Below, one piece after another: positions 1-5,315 of a stretch of 5,348 nt of DNA. This DNA comes from Eubacterium sp. Lineage in GTDB: Bacteria; Bacillota_A; Clostridia; Lachnospirales; Lachnospiraceae. The stretch's first letter is position 1, and every line of letters starts with the position of its first letter. The translations under genes and the position numbers were made by a program. Below the pieces are notes generated by a model, which saw only the letters and a list, made by a program, of their open reading frames with translations, made no database searches and was not told where the DNA came from. The stretch is taken from the NCBI GenBank assembly GCA_017475785.1, contig JAFVEX010000027.1, positions 1 to 5,348 on the forward strand, given 5' to 3'.

Positions 1-321
1 GTACTGCGGTTTGCCGTTCTTGCAGTTCTCACACATTCCACAGTGGGAAACCGGAAACATCGTGACCTTGTCACCGACCTTGTAGCCTGCCTTCGCGGCT
101 TCATCGCTGAGTTCAACAATCACACCTGATCCCTCGTGTCCGAGAGGTGCCGGCGGCTGCGCGCCCATGACATTCTGCTCAACCTGATGCACGTCACTTG
201 CGCAGATTGCCGCATATGCCATCTTGATTTTCACTTCGTTCGGCTTCACCTCCGGGATCTCAACATCTTTCAGCTCGATCTCCTTATCGTGCGTCCACCA
301 TAACTGTTTCATAGTAGCCAT
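1..321 (-). CDS. Zinc-dependent alcohol/polyol dehydrogenase (MDR family), N-terminal part only
   Basis: Only the first 107 residues are inside the window; the gene continues past the left edge, and full-length relatives are about 340-380 aa. The fragment is the GroES-like catalytic domain of a medium-chain dehydrogenase. Cys40 in CASDVH (residues 40-45) and His62-Glu63 in GHEGSG (61-66) are the expected catalytic zinc site. Cys94, Cys97 and Cys100 begin the four-cysteine structural zinc lobe; the fourth Cys would lie just outside. The Rossmann domain is not visible, so cofactor and substrate are unknown. The family oxidises alcohols or polyols to carbonyls with NAD(P), or does the reverse, in the cytoplasm. 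The ATG at 321 is chosen because an AGGAGG (335-330) lies 8 nt upstream; an in-frame ATG three codons later is less well placed. It is the fourth gene of the leftward operon, 62 nt after the symporter, and probably acts on the imported compound or a product of it. Confidence 0.88.
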   Translation of the reverse strand, partial: MATMKQLWWTHDKEIELKDVEIPEVKPNEVKIKMAYAAICASDVHQVEQNVMGAQPPAPLGHEGSGVIVELSDEAAKAGYKVGDKVTMFPVSHCGMCENCKNGKPQY

Positions 322-383
322 TTATTGTCCCTCCTGATATCTCCTCAGTTTGACAAATTCAATCGCATGGAAAAGTCAATTAA

Positions 384-1775
384 TCAGTTAGCCATACCCT
401 TCTGGCGAAGTCTCTCAACGATCTCATTGTAGGTCTTCTTATCCAGCTTGTAGCTGAACAGCGCGATTGCCGCAACGATGCAGCACAGTCCTACGAACAT
501 GTGAGAACCGAAGTTCATGGTGAAGAGTACGCGGTCAGTCTGCTCTCCGCCGGGCACATAGCCGACCTTGTCAAGGATCAGCGCCGCGCCGGAGATGGAA
601 ACCGCCTGCCCGACCTTCAGCATGAAATTGATGAAGGTGGAAAGGAAGCCAGCTGCGTAGATGCCGTATTTGTCATAGGTGTACTCTGCCGTGTCAGGCA
701 TCATGCCAAATACATTGCCGAGCATCATACCGGTTCCAAGTCCGACGATTGCCTGCAGCACATAGTAGATACCCTGAGCAGCGGAAGACTGGATCGGCAG
801 GAAGAAGGAAAGGATAGAAGCAGCCGCAATAATGCTGAACGCAAGGCCGCCAAGCGTACCCTTGTTATTGAACTTCTTGACCAGGTAGGTGACGGAAAAC
901 GCGCCGACCATACCCATAATGGACCACAGTGTCTGTGTGTTCGCGTAGAGCAGCTCGTTCTTTGCATTGTAGGTGCAGAAGTACAGACGGAATGTCATAC
1001 CGCCCTGGATAATTCCCCACGCAAGGTAAGCGATCGCGATCTGAATGACCGGCCAGTTGCCTGCCAGCGTCTTGAACTGCTTGATAAATCCGACTTTCTC
1101 ACTCTTCTCGTCATCGATCTTGACGATTTCCTTTGTGGATACGCAGGTGATGATGAAGAACGGAACTGCCATCAGGGAGAAGCAGAGCGCGGCATTCCGG
1201 TATCCGCCCGCGCCGCCGCCGAAAGCGTTCACGACACGGAGTGTCATGAAGGAAAGAACCGTCATAGCCAGGAACGCGCCCGTCATACGATAACTGGACA
1301 GAGAGCTTCTTGTCTCGGTATCTCTGGTCATCAGTGCCGGCATAGCGGAATAAGTAACGTTAACCATCGTGTACAGAAGCACGAGGATAAAGTACATTCC
1401 AAGTCCCCACCAGGTACGGGCTGTTGTTGACCAGTTCGGGAACGTCGTAAAGGTCAGTACGTTAAAGATCAGCATCGGCACAAACGCGAAGATGATCCAC
1501 GGACGATAGCGTCCCCATTTGGTATTCGTGTGGTCTGCCAGTGATCCGATAACCGGGTCATTGATGGCATCCCAGAACTTCGAGATAAAGATTACAAGAC
1601 CGACGACCGCGCCCGGGATCAGCGCGATATCTGTCAGGAAAAACACCAGATAAGAGCCCACCAGAGACCAGCTCATGTTGCAGGCGAAGTCGCCGCAGGC
1701 ATAACCGATCTTCTTGGGTACATTCAATTTGGTAAACTCATCAACCGGAGCTACTCTGCTGTTTTCATTGCTCAT
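384..1775 (-). CDS. GPH-family (MelB-like) sugar:cation symporter
   Basis: This 463-aa membrane protein has about 12 hydrophobic segments, the normal size and shape for the glycoside-pentoside-hexuronide:cation symporters within the major facilitator superfamily. The diagnostic motif WDAINDP at residues 68-74, followed by KWGRYRPW (86-93), matches helix 2 and the next loop of MelB; Asp69 and Asp73 align with the MelB cation ligands Asp55 and Asp59. Asp29 in GDF aligns with the sugar-binding Asp19. Asn139 sits where MelB has Asp124, as in many non-MelB members. Lys387 in the LKVGQ segment is a plausible match to MelB Lys377. These alignments are from memory. Known substrates of the family include melibiose, xylosides, glucuronides and pentoses, so the substrate cannot be assigned. 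The ATG is supported by AGGAGGG (1788-1782) six nt upstream. It lies 70 nt after the transketolase C-subunit with no strong terminator between, so the two are probably cotranscribed. Confidence 0.93.
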   Translation of the reverse strand: MSNENSRVAPVDEFTKLNVPKKIGYACGDFACNMSWSLVGSYLVFFLTDIALIPGAVVGLVIFISKFWDAINDPVIGSLADHTNTKWGRYRPWIIFAFVPMLIFNVLTFTTFPNWSTTARTWWGLGMYFILVLLYTMVNVTYSAMPALMTRDTETRSSLSSYRMTGAFLAMTVLSFMTLRVVNAFGGGAGGYRNAALCFSLMAVPFFIITCVSTKEIVKIDDEKSEKVGFIKQFKTLAGNWPVIQIAIAYLAWGIIQGGMTFRLYFCTYNAKNELLYANTQTLWSIMGMVGAFSVTYLVKKFNNKGTLGGLAFSIIAAASILSFFLPIQSSAAQGIYYVLQAIVGLGTGMMLGNVFGMMPDTAEYTYDKYGIYAAGFLSTFINFMLKVGQAVSISGAALILDKVGYVPGGEQTDRVLFTMNFGSHMFVGLCCIVAAIALFSYKLDKKTYNEIVERLRQKGMAN

Positions 1776-1845
1776 AGATAACCCTCCTCATTCAAAAATG
1801 AAAATCTGCCGGGAATAATACATTCTGCTGATACTCCAGAGCAGT

Positions 1846-2799
1846 TCAGCTCATCATCTCACGCGCGCACGCAGCGATTTCTTTGCCGGAATATCCGTAC
1901 TTCGCCTGCTGCTCGTCGCCCGCGCCGAATCCCGCGTAAACCTGCGGAATACCGAACCGCCTGAACTGCTTCGGATAGAAATTGTTGTCCACGAAGTAGT
2001 CCGCGAGGGAGCTTGCCAGACCGCCGGACATCAGATGGTCTTCCCACACGATGATGCCTTTCGTCTCCTGAACAGCCTTCCTGACGGCTTCCTCATCAAA
2101 CGGCTTGATCGTATACATGTCGATGACGCGCAGATCGATGCCCTCTTTTTTCAGTTCTTCAGCGACATCGAGTGCCTCGCCGACCATCTCGCCGTGGCAG
2201 ATCACTGTGATATCCTTGCCGTCGCGCGCCGTGACGCTGCCGCCGATCTTAAACTCGATGGTGCCCGGCTCATAGAGCATACGGTCTTTCTTGCCCTGCG
2301 CGAGACGAATGTACATCGGTCCCTCGTAATCCATGGACAGCTTCAGGATGTCGCGGATCATATTCGGATCTCCGATGGAGACAACGGTCATATTGACCAT
2401 GGACTTCAGGATCGCGATATCCTCCATTGCGTTGTGGGTGGAACCGCCGCCGGAAGTCAGGCCGCCGCCTGTTCCGATAATGCGGACCGGCAGATTCTGG
2501 TAGCACACATCCGTGCGAACCTGCTCGCATGCTCTCATGGACAGGAACGGAAGCATACCCATGACGACCGGAATATTGCCTTCAAGCGCGATACCCGCCG
2601 CGACGCCGATACAGTTCTGCTCGGCGATTCCGACATCAATGAAGCGCTCCGGGTAATTCTCTTTGAACTCAATCAGGCTCATTGCGACGTCAGGCGTGCA
2701 GACATAAAGCTTATCATTCTCCGCGCCGATCTCATTCAGCGTTGCGCCGATGACACTGCGGGCAGAAATCCATTCTCCGAAATTAAAAGATCCAGCCAT
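1846..2799 (-). CDS. Transketolase, C-terminal (Pyr + C domain) subunit
   Basis: This 317-aa protein is the usual length for the second half of a split transketolase. It carries the pyrimidine-binding domain (about residues 8-175) and the C-terminal domain (about 190-310). Glu60 in GIAEQN (58-62) is the catalytic Glu that activates the thiamine diphosphate aminopyrimidine of the partner complex. Arg14, Ser41 and Arg165 align with E. coli phosphate-contact residues Arg358, Ser385 and Arg520, and His122 with His473 (alignment from memory). The loop at 109-121 is unusual: the normal THAG...GEDG pattern is replaced by a Gly/Thr/Ser-rich run, so the equivalents of His461 and Asp469 are missing. 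The enzyme would transfer a two-carbon ketol unit between sugars in the cytoplasm, probably with a changed acceptor preference. Its ATG overlaps the stop of the N-subunit (TAATG), with AAAGGAGG (2814-2807) 7 nt upstream, which fits coupled translation at equal ratio. A 1-deoxyxylulose-phosphate synthase or dehydrogenase E1 beta is less likely given the partner. Confidence 0.92.
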   Translation of the reverse strand: MAGSFNFGEWISARSVIGATLNEIGAENDKLYVCTPDVAMSLIEFKENYPERFIDVGIAEQNCIGVAAGIALEGNIPVVMGMLPFLSMRACEQVRTDVCYQNLPVRIIGTGGGLTSGGGSTHNAMEDIAILKSMVNMTVVSIGDPNMIRDILKLSMDYEGPMYIRLAQGKKDRMLYEPGTIEFKIGGSVTARDGKDITVICHGEMVGEALDVAEELKKEGIDLRVIDMYTIKPFDEEAVRKAVQETKGIIVWEDHLMSGGLASSLADYFVDNNFYPKQFRRFGIPQVYAGFGAGDEQQAKYGYSGKEIAACAREMMS

Positions 2800-3653
2800 T
2801 ATTTTGCCTCCTTTCCGTATACGCGCTCGATGCTTGCGATTGCTCTCTCGTAGTCTTCCTGGTTCAGGCTGCCCGCGTGCCAGCCGATGTTGCGCTCCAT
2901 GAAATCTACGCCTTTACCCTTAATGGTATTTGCGACGATTGCAGTCGGACGGTCAGAATCGGATGCCGGCAGATTATCCAGCGCGTCGACGATCTCTTCC
3001 ATGTTGTGTCCGTCGATCTCAATGACATTGAAGCCGAACGCGCGCCACTTGTCAGCATAAGGATCCAGAACTGTCACTTCCTCGGTATGGCTGCACATCA
3101 TCTGTTTGTTGCGGTCACAGACGACGATCAGATTGCCAAGCTCCTGCGATCTCGCCGCGATTGCGGCTTCCCAGATCGTTCCCTCGCAGGACTCACCGTC
3201 GCCGACCATGCAGAAGACACGGTGTTTCTGCTTTTTCGACTTCGCGGCGAACGCCATGCCGACTGCCATCGGAAGGCCATGGCCGAGAGATCCCGATGAG
3301 CACTCCAGCGCCGGAAGCTGTACGCGGCAAGGATGCATGCCGTAGGCGCTGTCGAGCTTTCCGTAGGTTCTGACGATCTCATCATAATCGAAGAAGCCTC
3401 TCAGGCACATTGCAATGTACATACAAACGGCGCCGTGCCCTTTGCTCAGGATAAAGCGGTCACGCTCCGGCATGCGGATGTCATCCGGATTAACATTCAT
3501 TCCATAGTGGAACAGCCCGATCAGAAGATCGGTCATGGACAGGTCACCGCCGATATGAACTGCGCCTTCATACTGCACACAGAGATCCAGTAATTTTTTA
3601 CGCATTTCAAATGCCAGATCCTCCAGGCGCACAACTTCTTGTCTGTCTGCCAT
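2799..3653 (-). CDS. Transketolase, N-terminal (thiamine diphosphate-binding) subunit
   Basis: This 284-aa protein is the thiamine diphosphate pyrophosphate-binding half of a split transketolase. GDG at 151-153 through DRN at 180-182 is the standard thiamine-diphosphate/Mg motif, with Asp152 and Asn182 as the expected metal ligands and Glu157 in the GDGxxxEG pattern. Other family marks are His33 in HIGG, KGHG at 71-74, His107 in GMHP, GSLGHG (121-126) and His259 near the C-terminus. After Asn182 the sequence is KQMMCSH rather than the more usual GLQIDG-type stretch, so the loop near the active site is atypical. It needs the C-subunit encoded next to it to form the active site at the interface. 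The ATG is supported by AAGGAGG (3667-3661) 7 nt upstream. It is the first gene of the leftward operon and faces the divergent control region. Whether it serves the general pentose phosphate pathway or only this locus is not shown; linkage to a transporter favours a dedicated role. Confidence 0.92.
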   Translation of the reverse strand: MADRQEVVRLEDLAFEMRKKLLDLCVQYEGAVHIGGDLSMTDLLIGLFHYGMNVNPDDIRMPERDRFILSKGHGAVCMYIAMCLRGFFDYDEIVRTYGKLDSAYGMHPCRVQLPALECSSGSLGHGLPMAVGMAFAAKSKKQKHRVFCMVGDGESCEGTIWEAAIAARSQELGNLIVVCDRNKQMMCSHTEEVTVLDPYADKWRAFGFNVIEIDGHNMEEIVDALDNLPASDSDRPTAIVANTIKGKGVDFMERNIGWHAGSLNQEDYERAIASIERVYGKEAK

Positions 3654-3734
3654 ACAAGCACCTCCTTAAAAACATTCAACACATAACATCTTTTATCCTG
3701 CAACACATCCCGCGTGGACGTATTGATTGATAAT

Positions 3735-3763
3735 ATATTAAAAAATCAAAAAAACTCTGTCGA
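3735..3763 (-). promoter_or_regulatory. Candidate sigma-70/A promoter for the transketolase operon
   Basis: On the minus strand TCGACA (3763-3758, five of six matches to TTGACA) is followed after 17 nt by TAATAT (3740-3735, four of six matches to TATAAT). The predicted start is near 3728, giving a 5' leader of about 75 nt before the ATG at 3653. The spacer contains T-runs. The -10 overlaps the palindrome TAATATATTA (3731-3740), which could be a repressor site or just AT-rich sequence. The -10 is weak, and other placements in this AT-rich stretch are possible. Confidence 0.4.
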
Positions 3764-3786
3764 TTGCGTTTTAGGACGCGGTTGAA

Positions 3787-3807
3787 CACAAAATGTCCTT
3801 TTTTGTG
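3787..3807. promoter_or_regulatory. Inverted repeat upstream of the leftward promoter (possible operator)
   Basis: CACAAAA (3787-3793) and TTTTGTG (3801-3807) form a perfect 7-bp inverted repeat around a 7-nt centre. It sits about 24 bp upstream of the proposed leftward -35, a position suited to an activator or to a repressor shared with the divergent gene. The centre includes part of an ATGTCC word (3793-3798) that recurs at 3998-4003, and as GGACAT at 3979-3984. No regulator gene is in the window, so the binding protein is unknown. Confidence 0.4.
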
Positions 3808-3869
3808 CAGTTTGTTAATGAAATAACACTTTTAATACATGTATCCGTCAGTATTCACAATATTTTTTC

Positions 3870-3898
3870 TTGAAAATTGTGCAAAATAACCATATACT
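3870..3898 (+). promoter_or_regulatory. Sigma-70/A promoter for the rightward alcohol dehydrogenase
   Basis: TTGAAA (3870-3875) and TATACT (3893-3898) each match five of six consensus bases and are separated by exactly 17 nt, the ideal spacing. The upstream sequence is T-rich (3861-3868). Predicted transcription starts near 3905, which leaves a leader of about 197 nt before the ATG at 4102. This is the best promoter match noticed in the window. It faces the proposed leftward promoter, with about 107 bp between the two -35 boxes. Confidence 0.65.
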
Positions 3899-3910
3899 TG
3901 AACAATCCAC

Positions 3911-3960
3911 ATGCAAAAAAGAGACATGCATTGACGGATTTGTCATGCATGCCATTGCAT
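3911..3960. promoter_or_regulatory. Symmetric ATGCA-type repeat cluster, probable operator
   Basis: Four copies of an ATGCA/TGCAT word lie in 50 bp: ATGCAA (3911-3916), ATGCAT (3926-3931), ATGCAT (3945-3950) and TTGCAT (3955-3960). The inner pair extends to a nearly perfect inverted repeat: ATGCATTGAC (3926-3935) against GTCATGCAT (3942-3950), with one bulged T and a 6-nt centre. The outer pair is also inverted. The cluster covers about +6 to +55 relative to the predicted rightward start, where a bound repressor would block or road-block transcription. In RNA the inner repeat could also form a hairpin. The protein that would bind is unknown. Confidence 0.5.
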
Positions 3961-3978
3961 TACATAATTCCCTGATTT

Positions 3979-4003
3979 GGACATGATTGCGTCAAAGATG
4001 TCC
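3979..4003. promoter_or_regulatory. Inverted repeat GGACAT/ATGTCC in the leader
   Basis: GGACAT (3979-3984) and ATGTCC (3998-4003) are perfect inverted 6-mers with a 13-nt centre. It may be a second operator or, in the transcript, a weak hairpin. GTCCC (4000-4004) can alternatively pair with GGGAC (4070-4074), the left arm of the hairpin beside the ribosome binding site. Small hairpins also occur nearby: AGCAT/ATGCT (4010-4014 with 4022-4026) and TGCC/GGCA (4051-4054 with 4058-4061). Confidence 0.35.
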
Positions 4004-4070
4004 CTAAACAGCATCTGAGTTATGCTAAACTATTGGTAAGAAACAAGATTTGCCGCAGGCATAGTCTCAG

Positions 4071-4092
4071 GGACGGCGTGTCGGCGCTGTCC
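4071..4092 (+). promoter_or_regulatory. Hairpin immediately before the dehydrogenase ribosome binding site
   Basis: In the transcript, bases 4071-4079 can pair with 4084-4092 as nine consecutive pairs, seven Watson-Crick and two G-U, closing a four-base GUCG loop. The stem ends at 4092 and the purine-rich ribosome binding site begins at 4093. No U-run follows, so it is not an intrinsic terminator. It could influence ribosome access, protect the mRNA 5' region, or be one arm of a switch with the upstream GTCCC at 4000-4004. Confidence 0.45.
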
Positions 4093-4100
4093 GGAAAGGA
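4093..4100 (+). promoter_or_regulatory. Ribosome binding site with unusually short spacing
   Basis: GGAAAGGA matches the 16S tail well, but ends only one base before the ATG at 4102, against 6-8 bases for the leftward genes here. Even taking only its first GGA, the distance is about 6 nt. It still supports the 4102 start over the upstream TTG at 4033, which has no Shine-Dalgarno site. Confidence 0.5.
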
Positions 4101-4101
4101 A

Positions 4102-5211
4102 ATGAGTATAATCAAAATCAGAGCTGCCGTTACGAATGCAAAAAGTGAGCCGTTCCAGATTCAGGATGTTAATCTTGAGGCGCCGAAATCTCATGAAATT
4201 CTGGTAAAGATGGTTGCCAGCGGCGTCTGCCACACAGATGAAGCCGTTCAACATCAGTTTATCCCGGTTCCGCTTCCAGCTGTTCTCGGACATGAGGGCG
4301 CGGGAATCGTCGAAGAAGTTGGTCCGGATGTGACAGAATTCAAGGTGGGTGACCGCGTCGGCGTGTCCTTCGGCTTCTGCGGCGTCTGCAAGAACTGCCG
4401 CTCAGGACATCCGGCAGCCTGCATCAATTTAAATAAGATTAATTTCGGAGGAATTCAGCCGGATGGAACAACCCGCATCTCTCTGCCGGACGGCCGCAAG
4501 CTGTCAACCTTCTTCGGACAGTCCTCTTTCTCAAGCCATATCGTTGTCAATGAGGCTGCTGCCATCAAGGTAGAGGATCCGGACATCGACCTCGGCCTGG
4601 TCGCGCCGATCGGCTGCGGTATCCAGACAGGCGCAGGCGCGGTGCTCAACGTCCTCCGCCCGGCATTCGGCTCCGCAATTGCCGTGTTCGGCTGCGGTAC
4701 CGTCGGCATGAGCGCGATTATGGCTGCGAAGATCGCAGGCTGCGAAAAGATCATCGCGGTCGGCGGAAATCCGAAGAGCCTGGAGCTCGCCAAAGAGCTT
4801 GGCGCGACGCACACCATTAACCGCAAGGAATGTGATGACATCGTCGGCACCATCCACGAGCTGACAGACGGCGGATGTGATTACGCGATTGACACATCAG
4901 GAAACGCAGATTTCGTAAAGAAGATGCTCGGCAGCGTCGGTTTCCTCGGAAAAGGCGTCATTCTCGGCGCGACCGGCGAGGTGACATTCGATATTCAGAC
5001 AGAGTTGATGGGCGACTTCAAGTCTCTGCTCGGCGTAGTAGAGGGAGACGCGATTCCGAAGCTGTTTATCCCGAAGCTGATCGAGTACTACAAGCAGGGA
5101 CGCTTCCCGATCGACAAGCTGATCAAATTCTACAAATTTGAAGAGATCAACGAGGCGCTCGAGGCCTCCAGCCGCGGCGAGTGCATCAAAGCCGTCGTGC
5201 GCATGGACTAA
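4102..5211 (+). CDS. Zinc-dependent alcohol dehydrogenase, benzyl/aryl-alcohol dehydrogenase-like
   Basis: This 369-aa medium-chain dehydrogenase is complete. Cys43 in CHTD (43-46), His64-Glu65 in GHEGAG and Cys172 in GCGIQTG form the catalytic zinc site. Cys93, Cys96, Cys99 and Cys107 form the structural zinc lobe. The Rossmann fold carries GCGTVG (197-202). Overall pattern and C-terminal motifs (VEGDAIPKLFIP, then FYKFEEINEA) resemble NAD-dependent aryl/benzyl-alcohol dehydrogenases, which convert primary alcohols to aldehydes or the reverse. At 221-222, after strand IIAV, it has Gly-Gly where NAD-specific relatives have Asp, hinting at NADP(H) use or relaxed cofactor choice. The start is chosen at 4102 because family members begin a few residues before the AAV strand (8-10), and because of the GGAAAGGA upstream. 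An in-frame TTG at 4033 would add 23 basic, poorly family-like residues. It is transcribed divergently from the transketolase operon behind its own promoter and long leader. It is clearly distinct from the truncated dehydrogenase at the left edge. Confidence 0.92.
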   Translation: MSIIKIRAAVTNAKSEPFQIQDVNLEAPKSHEILVKMVASGVCHTDEAVQHQFIPVPLPAVLGHEGAGIVEEVGPDVTEFKVGDRVGVSFGFCGVCKNCRSGHPAACINLNKINFGGIQPDGTTRISLPDGRKLSTFFGQSSFSSHIVVNEAAAIKVEDPDIDLGLVAPIGCGIQTGAGAVLNVLRPAFGSAIAVFGCGTVGMSAIMAAKIAGCEKIIAVGGNPKSLELAKELGATHTINRKECDDIVGTIHELTDGGCDYAIDTSGNADFVKKMLGSVGFLGKGVILGATGEVTFDIQTELMGDFKSLLGVVEGDAIPKLFIPKLIEYYKQGRFPIDKLIKFYKFEEINEALEASSRGECIKAVVRMD

Positions 5212-5232
5212 TATCCCTATACCCTTTTAGAA

Positions 5233-5278
5233 CAAAGTGCGCATCTCCCCTCAATCACGAGGGGAACTGCGGACTTTG
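5233..5278 (+). terminator. Long stem-loop after the dehydrogenase, possible terminator
   Basis: Arms 5233-5243 and 5268-5278 pair at ten of eleven positions, and inside them CCCCTC (5247-5252) pairs perfectly with GAGGGG (5259-5264) around the loop AATCAC. The structure starts 21 nt after the stop codon, where a terminator is expected. No clear U-run follows on either strand, so it may instead be an mRNA 3'-end stabilising structure or part of a dispersed palindromic repeat. Confidence 0.5.
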
Positions 5279-5282
5279 CGCG

Positions 5283-5315
5283 GCCCTGCTCGTCCAGTGG
5301 ACGAGCGTTTAGGGC
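5283..5315 (+). repeat. Second perfect stem-loop, possible palindromic repeat unit or terminator
   Basis: GCTCGTCC (5288-5295) and GGACGAGC (5299-5306) pair perfectly around a three-base loop. The outer GCCCT (5283-5287) pairs with AGGGC (5311-5315), leaving GTTT (5307-5310) as a bulge; this gives 13 pairs in all. It lies five bases after the first stem-loop. The only T-tract is the TTT in the bulge, so intrinsic termination is doubtful. Two strong structures back to back suggest a repetitive extragenic palindrome, or tandem terminators. Confidence 0.5.

Larger units (their letters stand above)
3654..4101. other. Divergent intergenic control region, about 450 bp
   Basis: No credible protein gene lies here; the longest ATG frames inspected are 11-16 codons and lack ribosome binding sites. 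The region is clearly more AT-rich than the flanking genes in its first 300 bases, and becomes GC-richer next to the rightward gene. It holds the start-proximal elements of both transcription units: a candidate leftward promoter (3735-3763), a good rightward promoter (3870-3898), several inverted repeats, and a leader of about 200 nt for the rightward gene. Two 10-bp perfect palindromes (3731-3740 and 3835-3844) are near what chance gives in AT-rich DNA and are noted only. No catabolite-repression cre box with good match was found by eye. Confidence 0.8.

Noticed and set aside
501..1430. Long plus-strand open frame of 309 codons opposite the symporter gene
   Set aside because: It lies antisense to a clearly recognisable GPH symporter, its translation is rich in His/Arg/Asp with no recognisable domain, and no ribosome binding site was seen; it is a shadow of the real gene.
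1825..1844. CTGCT/AGCAG inverted repeat between the transketolase C-subunit and the symporter as a terminator
   Set aside because: The stem has only 5 bp, with a 10-nt loop and no U-tract; the genes are probably cotranscribed.
2035..2853. Long plus-strand open frame of 272 codons opposite the transketolase genes
   Set aside because: It is antisense to two well-conserved transketolase subunits, runs across their junction, and has no family-like motifs; it follows from codon bias on the opposite strand.
1846..3653. Assignment to the sulfoquinovose transketolase pathway or the apiose (AptAB) pathway
   Set aside because: Both use split transketolases, but no sulfoquinovosidase, sugar isomerase, kinase or other marker enzyme is present in the window, so naming either would be a guess.
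3839..3889. Possible 16-residue small ORF between the divergent promoters
   Set aside because: There is no ribosome binding site, it overlaps the -35 of the rightward promoter, and its length is expected by chance.
3843..3939. Perfect 8-bp inverted pair ATCCGTCA (3843-3850) and TGACGGAT (3932-3939) flanking the rightward promoter, possible looping sites
   Set aside because: In a region of about 450 bp a few 8-bp matches in either orientation are expected by chance, so it is not listed as a feature.
3983..4018. Possible 11-residue leader peptide in the dehydrogenase leader
   Set aside because: No Shine-Dalgarno sequence precedes the ATG and there is no run of regulatory codons as in classical attenuators.
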